Counted from the first letter of the stretch, positions 26,026 to 36,970 are shown. The stretch is DNA of 42,748 nucleotides from Nitrospira sp. (GCA_029865225.1 JAOUHJ010000025.1:1-42748); one strand, 5' to 3'. The notes: a model not told the origin generated them from the letters alone. Numbers and translations are program-made.

Positions 26026-26765
26026 CGAACCCACTCCGTCCAATTCCCTTGACCATTCCAGGACCAATAGATCCGAAATGCCTTGCCGCGGATCTTTTCT
26101 TCTCGCACATAGCCCCAGAACCGGCTGTCCAGACTCTGGTCGCGATTGTCACCCATCACAAAATAAGATCCTTCAGGGACCGTCACCGGTCCAAAATTAT
26201 CACGTGGGTTGATGGTACTCTCGATAATGCCTGGGTCGATTCGTTGGGTAAAGGCTTTGTCGTCGAGCGGTTGGCCGTTCACGAGCACAACCTTGTTTCG
26301 GAGCTGGATCGTATCTCCAGGCAGTCCCACGATCCGCTTGATAAAGTCTTTTTCTTCGTCTTCCGGAAAGCGAAATACGACGATGTCGCCACGCTGCGGC
26401 TTGCCGAAGGTGACCACGGTGGTAGAGGTGTAGCAATTCACCGGAGGGAAGCTCATGAGCATTTTGCAATCCGCCGGCCACTGCAGGCCGTAGGACAGTT
26501 TACTGACCAAAATGTGATCCCCGATCAGCAACGTGGGAATCATCGAACCCGATGGAATTTTGAACGCCTGCACCACAAAGACTCGGATGGCGAAGGCGAG
26601 CAACATGGCCACGATGATCGCTTCGGCATACTCCCGAACGATGGACTTCCGTCCCGGTTGGCCCACGTTCTCCGTCACCTTCGCCCCGGAAAGCGAGGCT
26701 GGATCCCCGGCACGGGGGGAACCGGACAATTTATCTGCATTTCTAGGGTTCTGATCAAGGCTCAT
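25995..26765 (-). CDS. lepB: Signal peptidase I LepB
   Basis: The 256-residue membrane protease removes signal peptides from exported proteins. A transmembrane segment lies at about 45-66. The catalytic Ser is S74 in [11 protein letters not shown], and the general base Lys is K143 in [12 protein letters not shown]. The box [17 protein letters not shown] and the C-terminal box [23 protein letters not shown] are both typical. The N-terminal 40 residues are hydrophilic, so the protein has a single N-terminal anchor. Its start overlaps the end of lepA by four bases (ATGA, 26762-26765). Confidence 0.96.
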   Translation of the reverse strand: MSLDQNPRNADKLSGSPRAGDPASLSGAKVTENVGQPGRKSIVREYAEAIIVAMLLAFAIRVFVVQAFKIPSGSMIPTLLIGDHILVSKLSYGLQWPADCKMLMSFPPVNCYTSTTVVTFGKPQRGDIVVFRFPEDEEKDFIKRIVGLPGDTIQLRNKVVLVNGQPLDDKAFTQRIDPGIIESTINPRDNFGPVTVPEGSYFVMGDNRDQSLDSRFWGYVREEKIRGKAFRIYWSWNGQGNWTEWVRWERFGKAIQ

Positions 26766-28573
26766 TCGTCTCCGACCTTTAAAATCGCCAAGAACGCTTC
26801 TTGGGGAACTTCCACGCTACCGACCGCTTTCATCCGTTTCTTCCCTTCTTTTTGCTTTTCCAGCAACTTCCGCTTTCGCGTAATGTCGCCGCCATAGCAC
26901 TTTGCCAGCACATTCTTCTTCATGGCCCCGATGGTCTCACGAGCGACAATCTTGCTCCCGATCGCCGCTTGAATGGCGATCTCATACATCTGTCGAGGAA
27001 TCAATTCTTTCATTTTCTCGGCGAGTTGACGCCCGCGTTGCACGGACCGATCCCGATGGGTGATGAAGGAGAGGGCATCGACCGCTTCGCCATTCAATAA
27101 GATATCGAGCCGCACGAGATCCGACTCGCGATAGCCAAGCACCTCATAGTCTAGCGAGGCATAGCCCTGCGTGCGCGACTTAAGCTTGTCGTAAAAATCA
27201 AGGATGACTTCATTGAGCGGTAATTCATAACTGATCATCACCCGTGTCGGATCCAGGAACTGGATGCTGCGTTGAATGCCGCGACGCTCCTGGCACAGCT
27301 GAAGTATGGCCCCCATGTAGCGCTCGGGGGTAATGACCGACGCCAGAATGAACGGCTCCTCAAACGACTCGATACTGTTGGACGGCGGGAGTTGAGAGGG
27401 ATTCATGACTTCCAACACGTCACCTTTCGTCGTCATGACACGGTAGACGACGGTCGGCGCGGTGGTCAGGAGCGTCAGGTTGTACTCACGCTCGAGCCGC
27501 TCCTGAATGATTTCCATGTGAAGCAGGCCCAAGAACCCGCATCGAAACCCAAACCCCAAGGCCAGGGATGTTTCCGGTTCATAGACGAACGACGAATCGT
27601 TCAGTCGGAGCTTCACCAACGCGTCCCGTAGATCTTCATACCTGGCTGTGTCGGTGGGATAGAGTCCACAGAACACCAATGGCTTGACGTCTTTGTACCC
27701 TGGAAACGGCGCAGAAGTCGGCGTGACGGCATCCGTCAGGGTATCGCCGATCTTGACATCGGCCACTTCCCGCATATTGGCGCACAGGTAGCCGACTTCA
27801 CCGGTCAGCAATTCGGCCTTCTTGGTTCGTTTAGGCGTGAACTGGCCGACTTCCATTACTTCAAACGTCCGGTTGTTCGACATGACTTTGATCTTCATGC
27901 CCGGCCTGATCGAGCCATCCAGCAGTCGCGCCAGGACAATCACGCCTTGATAGTTGTCGAACCACGAATCGAAAATCAGCGCCTTGAACGGGGCTTGTGG
28001 ATCACCGGACGGAGGAGGAATCTTCGCAATGATCGCCTCTAAGACCTCCGGAACGCCTTTGCCGTCCTTGGCGCTGATAGGCAGCGCATCGTCGGCTTCG
28101 AGCTGGAGCACCTCAGAGATCGAATGTTTTGTGCTTTCGACATCTGCGCTGGCCAAGTCAATCTTGTTGATGACGGGAATGATCGTCAGGTTATTGGCCA
28201 TCGCCAAATTGACATTGGCAATGGTCTGCGCCTGCACCCCTTGCGTCGCATCAACGAGCAACAGCGCCCCCTCACAAGCCGCTAGGCTTCGTGACACTTC
28301 ATAGGTAAAATCGACATGCCCCGGCGTATCGATCAAATGCAAGGCGTACGTCTTGCCATCCTCCGCCCGGTACTTGATGGCCACTGCGTGGGCTTTGATC
28401 GTAATGCCACGTTCCCGCTCGAGGTCCATGGCATCGAGGATCTGCTCTTTCGCCTCTCGTGCAGTGACTGCGCCAGTAGCTTCTAGGAACCGGTCAGCGA
28501 GGGTTGATTTGCCGTGATCGATATGAGCGATTATGGAAAAATTGCGTATAAGGCTTTGCAAATCCGAGCCCAT
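26762..28573 (-). CDS. lepA: Elongation factor 4 (LepA)
   Basis: The 603-residue translational GTPase back-translocates stalled ribosomes. The GTPase motifs are [14 protein letters not shown] (G1), RERGITIK (G2), DTPGHVDF (G3) and INKIDL (G4). Domains II, III (EF-G-like) and the LepA-specific C-terminal domain follow (ending [21 protein letters not shown]). It is the first gene of the envelope operon lepA-lepB-hldE-kdsB-pyrG-kdsA-kdsD-pgsA. The promoter is a perfect consensus at 28591-28619, which leaves only about 11 bases of leader with no recognisable Shine-Dalgarno. Confidence 0.97.
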   Translation of the reverse strand: MGSDLQSLIRNFSIIAHIDHGKSTLADRFLEATGAVTAREAKEQILDAMDLERERGITIKAHAVAIKYRAEDGKTYALHLIDTPGHVDFTYEVSRSLAACEGALLLVDATQGVQAQTIANVNLAMANNLTIIPVINKIDLASADVESTKHSISEVLQLEADDALPISAKDGKGVPEVLEAIIAKIPPPSGDPQAPFKALIFDSWFDNYQGVIVLARLLDGSIRPGMKIKVMSNNRTFEVMEVGQFTPKRTKKAELLTGEVGYLCANMREVADVKIGDTLTDAVTPTSAPFPGYKDVKPLVFCGLYPTDTARYEDLRDALVKLRLNDSSFVYEPETSLALGFGFRCGFLGLLHMEIIQERLEREYNLTLLTTAPTVVYRVMTTKGDVLEVMNPSQLPPSNSIESFEEPFILASVITPERYMGAILQLCQERRGIQRSIQFLDPTRVMISYELPLNEVILDFYDKLKSRTQGYASLDYEVLGYRESDLVRLDILLNGEAVDALSFITHRDRSVQRGRQLAEKMKELIPRQMYEIAIQAAIGSKIVARETIGAMKKNVLAKCYGGDITRKRKLLEKQKEGKKRMKAVGSVEVPQEAFLAILKVGDE

Positions 28574-28590
28574 CAGTAAAAAATCGGTTT

Positions 28591-28619
28591 ATTATAGTAA
28601 TTGCTTTGGAGGTTGTCAA
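28591..28619 (-). promoter_or_regulatory. Perfect-consensus sigma70 promoter of the lepA operon
   Basis: On the minus strand, TTGACA (28614-28619) and TATAAT (28591-28596) are separated by exactly 17 bases. Transcription would start near 28584, about 11 bases before the lepA ATG. The -35 overlaps the -35 of the divergent bioA promoter by five bases. Confidence 0.85.
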
Positions 28620-28641
28620 AGAGATCACCCGCCCTTATAAT
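28613..28641 (+). promoter_or_regulatory. Divergent sigma70 promoter for bioA-lhgO
   Basis: On the plus strand, TTGTCA (28613-28618) and a perfect TATAAT (28636-28641) are 17 bases apart. The start would fall near 28648, leaving a 114-base leader before the bioA ATG at 28762. The -35 shares its bases with the lepA promoter, so the two polymerases would exclude each other. No BirA- or BioQ-like operator is apparent. Confidence 0.75.
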
Positions 28642-28761
28642 CACGCGCCGCACCCGACTGATTGTCTCGTCAAGCGATCTTCACTCTGCCAACGTGTATG
28701 AGCGCTGCCCCGATTCGCGATAGACAACCGCATGGTGCCGCATGATCAAGATTGAAGCATC

Positions 28762-30129
28762 ATGGCACGACCACCCTCAACGCGTCAGCTGATCAATTGG
28801 GACCATCGCTACCTCTGGCATCCGTTTACCCAAATGCAGGAGTGGGAACAGGAAAATCCCCTCATCATCGAGCGTGGCAAGGGTGCCTACCTAATCGATA
28901 CGGAAGGTAAGAAGTATCTAGACGGAACCTCCTCTATCTGGGTCAATCTGCATGGGCATCGACATCCGGTTCTTGATCGTGCGCTCAAGAAGCAACTAGG
29001 CAAGATCGCTCACTCGACCTTCCTGGGCCTCTCCAACCCACCAGCCATCGAACTGGCGCGCGAGCTGATTCGAATTGCTCCAAAGGGACTCACCCGTGTG
29101 TTCTATTCGGACAACGGCTCGACCGCGGTCGAAATCGCATTGAAGATGGCTGTCCAGTATTGGCAGCAGCGACATCCGGAAGCGGGGCCAAAGAACACAT
29201 TTCTCCATCTGAAACTCGCTTATCATGGAGATACGATCGGGGCCGTCAGCGTCGGCAACATCGAACTATTCCACTCTCGCTTCAAACCGCTACTCTTTCC
29301 CACCCTTGAGGCAGAACCGCCTCATTGTTATCGCTGTCCGCTCAACCTCACCTACCCTGCCTGCAAGGTGGCCTGCATCGATCCGATCAAACAGATTCTA
29401 AAAGCTCGTCATCGTGACCTCGCCGGTTTCATCATTGAACCAATGATGCAAGCAGCTGCGGGTATGATTCGTCAACCAGCCGGGTACCTGAAGCAAATCC
29501 GAGACCTCTGCACACAATACGACGTGCTCTTGATTGCCGACGAAGTCGCAACCGGGTTCGGCCGAACAGGCAAAATGTTCGCCTGCGAGCACGAACAGGT
29601 CACGCCGGACCTCATGGCCATCAGCAAAGGACTGACAGGTGGCTATATGCCGCTGGCAGCCACCTTGGCGACTGATGAAATCTACCAGGGCTTTCTGGGG
29701 AGATACGACGAGTTCAAGACCTTCTTCCACGGCCATAGTTTCACCGGCAATCCACTGGGCTGCGCCCTGGCTCTCGCAAATCTCGACGTCTTCAAAAACG
29801 AGAAGACGTTGGTGAGGCTACAACCCAAGATCAAGTTGTTGGTGCGACTTCTCCAGCCTTTCCAAGATCTGTTGCATGTGGGAGACATCCGTCAAGCCGG
29901 ATTCATGGCAGGCATCGAATTGGTCCGCAACCGGATGACGAAGGAACCTTATCCGTTTCGGGCCAAAGCTGGTCATCGCGTGGCAACGATCGCCCGGTCC
30001 AAGGGACTGATTCTCAGACCGATTGGGAACGTGCTTGTGCTTATGCCACCGCTTTCGACAACCGTCGACGAATTGAAGAAAATGGTGGAAATCATCAAGG
30101 AATCCATAGAGACTCTGCAGATCGACTAA
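28762..30129 (+). CDS. bioA: Adenosylmethionine-8-amino-7-oxononanoate aminotransferase BioA
   Basis: This 455-residue PLP-dependent aminotransferase converts KAPA to DAPA in biotin synthesis. Motifs include LWHPFTQMQEW (18-28), YLDGTSSIWVNLHGHRHP, YSDNGSTAVEIALKMA (115-130), VLLIADEVATGFGRTG with D260, and the PLP lysine K289 in AISKGLTGGYMPLA. Four cysteines, C189, C192, C201 and C205 (PHCYRCPLNLTYPACKVAC), are a feature of the non-enteric BioA group. The amino donor (SAM or lysine) cannot be told from this. Other bio genes are absent. The next gene lies 35 bases downstream. The leader carries no obvious riboswitch. Confidence 0.93.
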   Translation: MARPPSTRQLINWDHRYLWHPFTQMQEWEQENPLIIERGKGAYLIDTEGKKYLDGTSSIWVNLHGHRHPVLDRALKKQLGKIAHSTFLGLSNPPAIELARELIRIAPKGLTRVFYSDNGSTAVEIALKMAVQYWQQRHPEAGPKNTFLHLKLAYHGDTIGAVSVGNIELFHSRFKPLLFPTLEAEPPHCYRCPLNLTYPACKVACIDPIKQILKARHRDLAGFIIEPMMQAAAGMIRQPAGYLKQIRDLCTQYDVLLIADEVATGFGRTGKMFACEHEQVTPDLMAISKGLTGGYMPLAATLATDEIYQGFLGRYDEFKTFFHGHSFTGNPLGCALALANLDVFKNEKTLVRLQPKIKLLVRLLQPFQDLLHVGDIRQAGFMAGIELVRNRMTKEPYPFRAKAGHRVATIARSKGLILRPIGNVLVLMPPLSTTVDELKKMVEIIKESIETLQID

Positions 30130-30164
30130 CTCTCAATCGATTTCCCTACGAACAGACCCATTCT

Positions 30165-31364
30165 ATGCAAACCTGCGATTTTCTCGTCATCGGCGGTGGA
30201 GTCATCGGCTTGAGCATCGCTCGGGAACTGCGCAGACGCCGTACCGACGCACGCGTGTTGCTGATCGAAAAGGAGCCCTCCTGCGGCGCCCATGCGAGTG
30301 GCCGAAACAGTGGTGTTCTCCACGCAGGTTTCTATTATTCGCCGGACAGCCTGAAGGCAAAGTTTACCCGCCTCGGGAATGAACGGCTCACGGCCTACTG
30401 CGAGGAGAAACGCATTCCTCTCAATAAATGCGGCAAACTCGTCGTCGCCAAGGATGCCACCGATTTACCCGCGCTCGATGAACTACTGCGACGAGGTCAG
30501 ATCAATGGCATCGAACTGCAGACGATGACAGACGTAGAGGCCAAGTCCATTGAACCTCGGGTCAAAACGTACCAACGGGCATTGTTCTCCCCCCGCACCT
30601 CAACCGTGAAACCCCTTCAAGTCATCGAGGCAATGCAACAGGATGCAACCCGAGAAGGGGTCAACATTCAGTGCGGCACCGCCTATCGAGGACGCCAGAA
30701 CAGTGCAGTCCGCACAAACCGTGACGCCATTGAAGCAGGCTATGTTGTGAACGCCGCAGGTCTGTATGCGGATAAGATTGCCATGGATTATGGATTCTCC
30801 GAAAAATACCGGATTTTGCCGTTCAAGGGCCTCTACCTCTACTCGGACGAGCCACCAGGCGCAATTCGCACCAACATCTATCCCGTTCCGGATCTCAGGA
30901 ACCCGTTTCTCGGCGTTCACTTTACGATCACAGCCGACGGGAAGGCGAAGATCGGCCCGACGGCCATCCCGGCCCTCTGGCGGGAAAACTATGAGGGCAT
31001 GGGGAATTTCAATGTCGGCGAATTGGTCGAAGTCGCGAGTCGTGGGCTCGGCCTACTCGCAGGAGCAGGATTCGACTTCAGACGTTTAGCGATAGAGGAA
31101 ATCGCAAAGTACTCTCGGAGTAAGATGGTCTCACTGGCATCGGTACTCGCCGAAGGAGTGGACGAGCGAAACTACCAAACATGGGGACGGCCCGGAATCA
31201 GGGCTCAGCTTCTCGACATCACAAAGAAGAAGCTTGAAATGGATTTCGTGTTGGAAGGCAACGACCGATCCATGCACGTCTTGAACGCCGTGTCGCCGGC
31301 CTTCACCTGCTCACTTCCGTTCGCCAGCCACGTCTGCGATCAGATCGACAAGGCAATCAAGTAA
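30165..31364 (+). CDS. lhgO: L-2-hydroxyglutarate oxidase LhgO
   Basis: This 399-residue FAD-dependent oxidase (DAO family) would oxidise L-2-hydroxyglutarate to 2-oxoglutarate. The dinucleotide-binding start is FLVIGGGVIGLSIARELRRR (6-25). The LhgO pattern GAHASGRNSGVLHAGFYYSPDSLKAKF, the substrate-pocket segment LYADKIAMDYGFSEKYRILPFKGLYLYS, and GIRAQLLD near the end are all present. It is 35 bases after bioA and ends six bases before the convergent DUF62 gene. A role in removing a by-product of central metabolism is inferred from the family. Confidence 0.9.
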   Translation: MQTCDFLVIGGGVIGLSIARELRRRRTDARVLLIEKEPSCGAHASGRNSGVLHAGFYYSPDSLKAKFTRLGNERLTAYCEEKRIPLNKCGKLVVAKDATDLPALDELLRRGQINGIELQTMTDVEAKSIEPRVKTYQRALFSPRTSTVKPLQVIEAMQQDATREGVNIQCGTAYRGRQNSAVRTNRDAIEAGYVVNAAGLYADKIAMDYGFSEKYRILPFKGLYLYSDEPPGAIRTNIYPVPDLRNPFLGVHFTITADGKAKIGPTAIPALWRENYEGMGNFNVGELVEVASRGLGLLAGAGFDFRRLAIEEIAKYSRSKMVSLASVLAEGVDERNYQTWGRPGIRAQLLDITKKKLEMDFVLEGNDRSMHVLNAVSPAFTCSLPFASHVCDQIDKAIK

Positions 31365-31370
31365 TGGCCT

Positions 31371-32171
31371 TCAACAAAGTCGCAACTCCGTTCCCACGTC
31401 GACTTGTAGACATCGAGCCGCGTTCTCTTCCTGAAGGAAGATTTCCAAGAACCCACCACTATTGATCAGGGCCGCAGGAATCTGCCCATCACCTTGGCTG
31501 TAGCTCCCCACCAACTTGGTCACGATATGTGTTCCTATTTGAATCTCGATCTTGGCTAGACCGATGATAGCCTGAAATTCCCGAACCTGTTTTGCCGTGA
31601 CATTCGAGATCAAATTTCCGAATCGATCGATGTATTCAATCCGTCCGATCAGAATTTGCCCTTGCTGCTGCGGGGCCCAGACCAAGCTCTTCATGGGATC
31701 GTTGATCACTGGTCCAAAAAATGACGGCGGTTCCCCGTTGGCCAGCAAGGCGGCGACCGGGGCGAAAAGATCGCGCCCGTCAAACGTCGCCCCTTCTGAG
31801 GGCAACCGATAGCGTTCCTCTTCAATCTGCCGGATCTTCACGTCCTGCTCCTGTTCGAGTACATGACTGAGCAGACCGTTGTCCGGCGCTAAAAAACAAT
31901 AGCGCGATGTGGTGGCAAGAATCGCGCGCCTGGCACTTCCCACGCCCGGGTCCACCACGCAGACATAGATCGTCCCTTGTGGAAAATGACGATAACAAGC
32001 GCCGAGCACGTAGCTCGCTTCATCGATTTGATGCGAAGGAATTTGGTGGGAAATATCAACGACCCTGGCGCTGGGGCTGAGCGTGAGGATCACACCCTTC
32101 ATGCTCGCGACGAACCAGTCGCGCTCGCCAAAATCTGTTAGAAGGGCAATGAGAGTGCGTGACGCCGGCAC
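31371..32171 (-). CDS. SAM hydrolase family protein (DUF62), altered catalytic triad
   Basis: The 266-residue protein belongs to the SAM hydroxide adenosyltransferase/halogenase fold family. Motifs are IALLTDFGERDWFVASMKGVIL, VVDPGVGSARR (D74, R81), FLAPDNGLLS and TFDGRDLFAPVAA, with a C-terminal GRIEYIDRFGNLISNV domain. In family members I recall (for example PH0463) the triad is Asp-Arg-His and the last motif reads FHGRD. Here that position is Asp (D131). It follows greA by only one base, at the end of the pyr operon. The substitution may change activity or choice of nucleophile. Confidence 0.85.
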   Translation of the reverse strand: MPASRTLIALLTDFGERDWFVASMKGVILTLSPSARVVDISHQIPSHQIDEASYVLGACYRHFPQGTIYVCVVDPGVGSARRAILATTSRYCFLAPDNGLLSHVLEQEQDVKIRQIEEERYRLPSEGATFDGRDLFAPVAALLANGEPPSFFGPVINDPMKSLVWAPQQQGQILIGRIEYIDRFGNLISNVTAKQVREFQAIIGLAKIEIQIGTHIVTKLVGSYSQGDGQIPAALINSGGFLEIFLQEENAARCLQVDVGTELRLC

Positions 32172-32172
32172 G

Positions 32173-32649
32173 TCAGCATTCCTCGAATTTGATCTCCACG
32201 ACCTCGTATTCGACCATTTTCACAGGAGTCTTGACTTCGACAAAGTCTCCAACACGCTTACCGATGAGGGCCCGCCCGACAGGAGACTGCACCGAAATCT
32301 TGTTGAACTTCATATCGGCTTCATCCTGACCGACCAGCATATATTGTTTCTGGGCCTGCGTCTCTTGCTCAACGACCGACACCGTCGCACCAAACACAAC
32401 GGTATCGCTCGTGCGTCCCGTGATCTCGACCACACGGGCTTCCGCCAGTTTCGTTTCGAGCTCCGAGATCCGTGACTCGATGAATCCTTGGCGCTCTTTG
32501 GCCGCGTCATACTCGGCATTCTCACTGAGGTCTCCATGGGCCCTGGCCTCCGCGATCGCCTCAATCACTTTCGGCCGCTCGTTTTTCCGCAGCCGATCCA
32601 ACTCCGCTTTGAGGGCCTCATACCCTTTCTTGGTAATCGGTGTGGGCAT
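32173..32649 (-). CDS. greA: Transcription elongation factor GreA
   Basis: This 158-residue protein stimulates RNA cleavage by stalled RNA polymerase. The N-terminal coiled coil carries the acidic tip DLSENAEYDAAKERQ, and the C-terminal FKBP-like domain includes ISVQSPVGRALIGKRVGDFVEV. It is 20 bases after carB and one base before the DUF62 gene, so it belongs to the pyr operon transcript. Assignment is firm. Confidence 0.97.
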   Translation of the reverse strand: MPTPITKKGYEALKAELDRLRKNERPKVIEAIAEARAHGDLSENAEYDAAKERQGFIESRISELETKLAEARVVEITGRTSDTVVFGATVSVVEQETQAQKQYMLVGQDEADMKFNKISVQSPVGRALIGKRVGDFVEVKTPVKMVEYEVVEIKFEEC

Positions 32650-32669
32650 ATTCCAGACTCCTGGATGGT

Positions 32670-35600
32670 TTAGGACCGATGATACTCCTGCAAAGACCGA
32701 ATCGATAGGGTTTTTTTCAGAATGGCCTCGATTCCCATGGCCGCCGCATGGGCGCCTCGCATGGTGGTGAAATAGGGAATCCCCCGATGCAAAGCCTCTC
32801 GCCTGATCGACAATGAATCAGCATGAGCCGAGGCCGTTCGCACGGTATTGACCACAAGCGCCACCGAGCCGTTCTTAATGTGGTCCACGATGTGAGGTCT
32901 CCCTTCGGTCACCTTGTTGACGACCTCCACGGAGAGGCCGTGTTCACGCAGGTATCCCGCTGTCCCGCTCGTTCCCTGAATGCGCATCCCCAGTCTGTTC
33001 AACACTTTCCCCACCTCAAGCGCCGCCGGGCGATCGGACTCTTTCACGCTGAGAAATGCTGTCCCCGTTTTGGGAAGACCTGCACCGGCCCCCGCTTGCG
33101 ATTTGGCAAACGCCCATCCAAAATCGTCGTCAATCCCCATGACTTCCCCCGTCGATTTCATCTCTGGTCCCAAGAGCACATCGACGCCGGGAAATTTATT
33201 GAATGGAAAGACCGCTTCCTTTACCGAGAAATGCGCTGGCAGAGGAGCCGCAGTGAAGCCGAGTTCCTTGAGAGTCTTACCCATCATGACTTTCATCGCG
33301 AGTTTGGCAAGCGGCACGCCGATCGCTTTACTGACGAACGGCACGGTTCGAGATCCGCGAGGATTCACCTCGAGCACGTAGATCGTCCGCCCTTTCACGG
33401 CAAACTGCGCATTCATCAGTCCGACGACGCCGAGTTCTAAGGCCAGCATGCGCATTTGACGTTCGATCTCGCCGACGATTCCCTTGTCCAGCGTATAGGG
33501 TGGAAGCGAGCAAGCCGAATCGCCGGAATGGACACCCGCCTCCTCAATATGCTCCATGATCCCGGCCACCACCACGGTGTGTCCATCTGAGATCGCATCG
33601 GCATCGATTTCGATCGCATCAGCCAGGTATTTGTCGATCAGCACCGGATGCTTGGGAGATGCTTTCACGGCCGACTGCATATACTCCAACAGACCGGCTT
33701 CGTCATAGACGATCTGCATCGAACGCCCACCCAACACATACGAGGGCCGGACCATTACCGGATAGCTGATCTTCCTGGCAATCTGTACGGATTCATCGAT
33801 TGATCGAGCCATTCCGCTTTCCGCCTGCTGTAATCCTAATTTCGTCAGCAGTTCACGGAACCGTTCCCGATCTTCCGCCAAATCAATCGCATCCGGACTG
33901 GTCCCAAGAATCTTCACCCCGGCCTTCGATAACGGCAGCGCAAGTTTCAATGGCGTCTGACCACCGAATTGCAGGACCACCCCGATCGGTTGCTCTCGAT
34001 CAATCAGGTTGAGCACATCTTCCTGCGTGAGCGGTTCAAAATAGAGGCGATCCGACGTATCGTAATCAGTGCTCACGGTTTCGGGGTTACAGTTCACCAT
34101 GATCGTGTCGATCCCCTCCTCTCGGAGCGAGATCGCGGCATGGACGCAACAGTAGTCAAACTCGATTCCCTGTCCGATACGATTCGGGCCTCCACCGAGA
34201 ATCACCACTTTTCTCCGGTCTGACGGGTTGGATTCGCACTCCCGACCGTACGTCGAATAGAGGTACGGGGTCTGAGCCTCGAACTCCGCGGCGCACGTAT
34301 CCACGCGCTTATAGGTTACCCGTCGAGTAGGATGTTGCATCCTCGCGCTGGTGACCGCGGTCACCTCGCAGCCAAGCAAAGACGCGATCCGATCATCGGA
34401 AAATCCAAGTTCTTTCGCATCCCAAAGCAGTTCACCGTTCAACACCGCCCCCAGATCGGCAGCATGGCCGACAAGAGTCCGTTCGAAATCGATCAACTGC
34501 CTCACCTGCGCCAAGAACCACGGATCGACCATGGTCGTCTCAAACAACTCCTTGTCCGTCAATCCCAGTCGCATGGCATCAGCCATGTACCACAGTCGTT
34601 CTGGTAACGGGTTGCGAAGCACACGGTCCAGTTTGTCGGCAGCCGCTTGTCGATCGAACTCGGCGAGTACCCCTCGATCGATCCCAAACCGGGATACCAA
34701 ACCGTTCAGTTCCAATTCCAACGAGCGGATGGCCTTCTGCAGAGACTCCTTGAACGTGCGTCCGATCGCCATCACTTCGCCGACCGACTTCATTTGCGTC
34801 GTCAAGGTCGGATCAGATCCCTTGAACTTCTGGAACGCGAACCGAGGAATTTTCACCACCACATAGTCGATCGTCGGTTCGAACGACGCCTTTGTCACAC
34901 CGGTAATGTCATTGGTAATCTCATCCAATGTGTATCCAACGGCGAGCTTGGCAGCGATTTTTGCGATCGGAAATCCGGTTGCCTTTGAGGCGAGCGCCGA
35001 ACTTCGAGACACCCGAGGGTTCATCTCGATAACGACCATCTCACCGTTCGTTGGATTGACCCCGAATTGAATGTTGGACCCTCCCGTATCGACGCCGATT
35101 TCTCGAATGACGCGAAGGGCCGCATCTCGCATGCGTTGATATTCTTTGTCGGTCAACGTCATCGCCGGCGCCACCGTGATGCTGTCTCCTGTATGGACGC
35201 CCATCGGGTCAAAGTTTTCGATGGGACACACGATGACGACATTGTCTTTCAGATCGCGCATCACCTCGAGTTCATACTCTTTCCATCCGATGACCGATTC
35301 CTCGATCAACACTTGGCTGACCGGGCTCATCGCCAAGGCCCAGTCGATCAATTTCTCAAATTCCTCTCGGTTATACGCAATGTTTCCGCCGGTCCCTCCC
35401 ATCGTGAAAGAGGGTCGAATGATCGCCGGAAATCCAACCATTTCTAGAATGTCCACGGCTTCCTGTCGACTGTGCGCCGTGCCGCTCTTCGGGACCCGGA
35501 GACCGATTCGTTGCATCGCCTGCTTAAACGCTTCCCGATCCTCCGCTTTGTGAATGGCCTCTGCTGAAGCACCAATCAGGGTCACACCGTATTTCTCGAG

Positions 35601-35921
35601 GATTCCTTGCTTGACCAACCCCATCGTGGTGTTCAGCGCCGTTTGTCCACCCATGGTCGGCAGCAAGGCATCGGGGCGTTCACGGGCGATTACACTTTCC
35701 ACGACTTCGACGGTGATGGGTTCCACGTACGTCCGATCCGCCATCTCCGGATCCGTCATGATCGTCGCGGGATTGCTGTTGATGAGGATCACCCGATAGC
35801 CTTCCGCTTTGAGCGCCTTACAGGCTTGCGTTCCGGAGTAATCGAACTCGCAAGCCTGTCCGATGACGATGGGACCAGACCCGATCATGAGAATTGACTG
35901 AATGTCTGTGCGTTTTGGCAT
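32670..35921 (-). CDS. carB: Carbamoyl-phosphate synthase large subunit CarB
   Basis: This 1,083-residue subunit makes carbamoyl phosphate from ammonia supplied by CarA, bicarbonate and two ATP. It has two homologous ATP-grasp halves. The first starts [28 protein letters not shown]; the second starts with a Rossmann-like [17 protein letters not shown] at about residue 575. A C-terminal allosteric MGS-like domain follows. It lies 18 bases after the M48 protease gene and 20 before greA. Carrying sppA and the M48 gene between carA and carB is unusual. Confidence 0.97.
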   Translation of the reverse strand: MPKRTDIQSILMIGSGPIVIGQACEFDYSGTQACKALKAEGYRVILINSNPATIMTDPEMADRTYVEPITVEVVESVIARERPDALLPTMGGQTALNTTMGLVKQGILEKYGVTLIGASAEAIHKAEDREAFKQAMQRIGLRVPKSGTAHSRQEAVDILEMVGFPAIIRPSFTMGGTGGNIAYNREEFEKLIDWALAMSPVSQVLIEESVIGWKEYELEVMRDLKDNVVIVCPIENFDPMGVHTGDSITVAPAMTLTDKEYQRMRDAALRVIREIGVDTGGSNIQFGVNPTNGEMVVIEMNPRVSRSSALASKATGFPIAKIAAKLAVGYTLDEITNDITGVTKASFEPTIDYVVVKIPRFAFQKFKGSDPTLTTQMKSVGEVMAIGRTFKESLQKAIRSLELELNGLVSRFGIDRGVLAEFDRQAAADKLDRVLRNPLPERLWYMADAMRLGLTDKELFETTMVDPWFLAQVRQLIDFERTLVGHAADLGAVLNGELLWDAKELGFSDDRIASLLGCEVTAVTSARMQHPTRRVTYKRVDTCAAEFEAQTPYLYSTYGRECESNPSDRRKVVILGGGPNRIGQGIEFDYCCVHAAISLREEGIDTIMVNCNPETVSTDYDTSDRLYFEPLTQEDVLNLIDREQPIGVVLQFGGQTPLKLALPLSKAGVKILGTSPDAIDLAEDRERFRELLTKLGLQQAESGMARSIDESVQIARKISYPVMVRPSYVLGGRSMQIVYDEAGLLEYMQSAVKASPKHPVLIDKYLADAIEIDADAISDGHTVVVAGIMEHIEEAGVHSGDSACSLPPYTLDKGIVGEIERQMRMLALELGVVGLMNAQFAVKGRTIYVLEVNPRGSRTVPFVSKAIGVPLAKLAMKVMMGKTLKELGFTAAPLPAHFSVKEAVFPFNKFPGVDVLLGPEMKSTGEVMGIDDDFGWAFAKSQAGAGAGLPKTGTAFLSVKESDRPAALEVGKVLNRLGMRIQGTSGTAGYLREHGLSVEVVNKVTEGRPHIVDHIKNGSVALVVNTVRTASAHADSLSIRREALHRGIPYFTTMRGAHAAAMGIEAILKKTLSIRSLQEYHRS

Positions 35922-35939
35922 CGTGTCGTGATAGTCGGC

Positions 35940-36917
35940 TTAACTAGTTGGAAGCAGCGGCCCAATCAGCGGTTGATAGGGAGTTGGCGTAGGCCCCTCA
36001 CCTCCCTGTGCAGCATGGTAATGCTTCAAGGCTTCAGGGATCCACGCTTCAATTTGGTTGATGCGCGCGATATCGGAAGGATGAGTTGACAGAAACTCTG
36101 GGATATTATGCTGCGATCGAAAACAGACCTTGTCGATCATTTGTCGGGGACATCCACTCATGCGCTCCCAAAACGGGACGGCCTCTCGCGGATCATAGCC
36201 AGCCTGCGCCATCAGCTTGAGCCCGATGTAGTCCGCTTCGGACTCCTGTTTTCGGCCGAACGGCAAAGATACGCCCACTCCATACGCGCTCATCGCCGCC
36301 ATTGCGGCATCCGGACGTCCAACAGCGGCACCAGCCGCGAGCGCACCGACTTGTCCGATCATTTCGAGAATGCTCCGACTATACCGCTCGGCTCCATGGC
36401 GCTGAAGCGCATGTGCCACCTCATGCCCGATGACAGTCGCCAAGCCGTCTTCGTTCTTCGTCATCTTTAAAATTCCCGTAAAGATCGCGACTTTCCCTCC
36501 TGGAAGTGCAAAGGCATTAATCGTACGGTCGTCCTTGATAATGGCAAATTCCCATTGATATTCAGGCTTGTTCGCAACCGCCGCAATACGTCTCCCGACC
36601 CGATTGACCAGCTCATTCAACTCAAGATCGTCACTGACCGGCGCCTTACGCAGCAACTCGCGATAGGCTCCGATGCCCATCGCAATTTCTTTCTCTTCGG
36701 AAATGTAGATAAATTGTTCCCGCGCCGTCCCGGGCGCGCGCACGCACCCAGCCAACATTGAAAGCATTCCTCCGCCGGCCACCATGCCAACGAGACCATA
36801 CAACCCCAGCCCCCCGCGAACCGCTCGTTGCAACAGGGCTCGCCTGCCGATGGGTGTCGAGAATCCTGTGGTGATCTCTTGGTCTTTCCTCTGCGCCATG
36901 TTGATGTTCTCGATCAT
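35940..36917 (-). CDS. M48-family metalloprotease, probable lipoprotein
   Basis: The 325 residues include a Tat-like start (RR at 25-26 in IGRRALLQRAV) and a lipobox at LAG-C58. An M48 peptidase domain follows, with HEVAH (165-169) for zinc and a third ligand in ESEADYIGLKLMAQAGYDP. Similar small lipoproteins include YcaL- and LoiP-like proteins of the periplasm. A start at 36899 (MAQRKDQ) with a GAGAA Shine-Dalgarno is equally possible. It lies 53 bases after sppA and 18 before carB, inside the pyr operon. Its role is probably envelope protein quality control. Confidence 0.85.
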   Translation of the reverse strand: MIENINMAQRKDQEITTGFSTPIGRRALLQRAVRGGLGLYGLVGMVAGGGMLSMLAGCVRAPGTAREQFIYISEEKEIAMGIGAYRELLRKAPVSDDLELNELVNRVGRRIAAVANKPEYQWEFAIIKDDRTINAFALPGGKVAIFTGILKMTKNEDGLATVIGHEVAHALQRHGAERYSRSILEMIGQVGALAAGAAVGRPDAAMAAMSAYGVGVSLPFGRKQESEADYIGLKLMAQAGYDPREAVPFWERMSGCPRQMIDKVCFRSQHNIPEFLSTHPSDIARINQIEAWIPEALKHYHAAQGGEGPTPTPYQPLIGPLLPTS

Positions 36918-36970
36918 ACCTGATCAGTATCATTATATTACCATTCATGAAGATCGGCGCCGTTCCTCAC

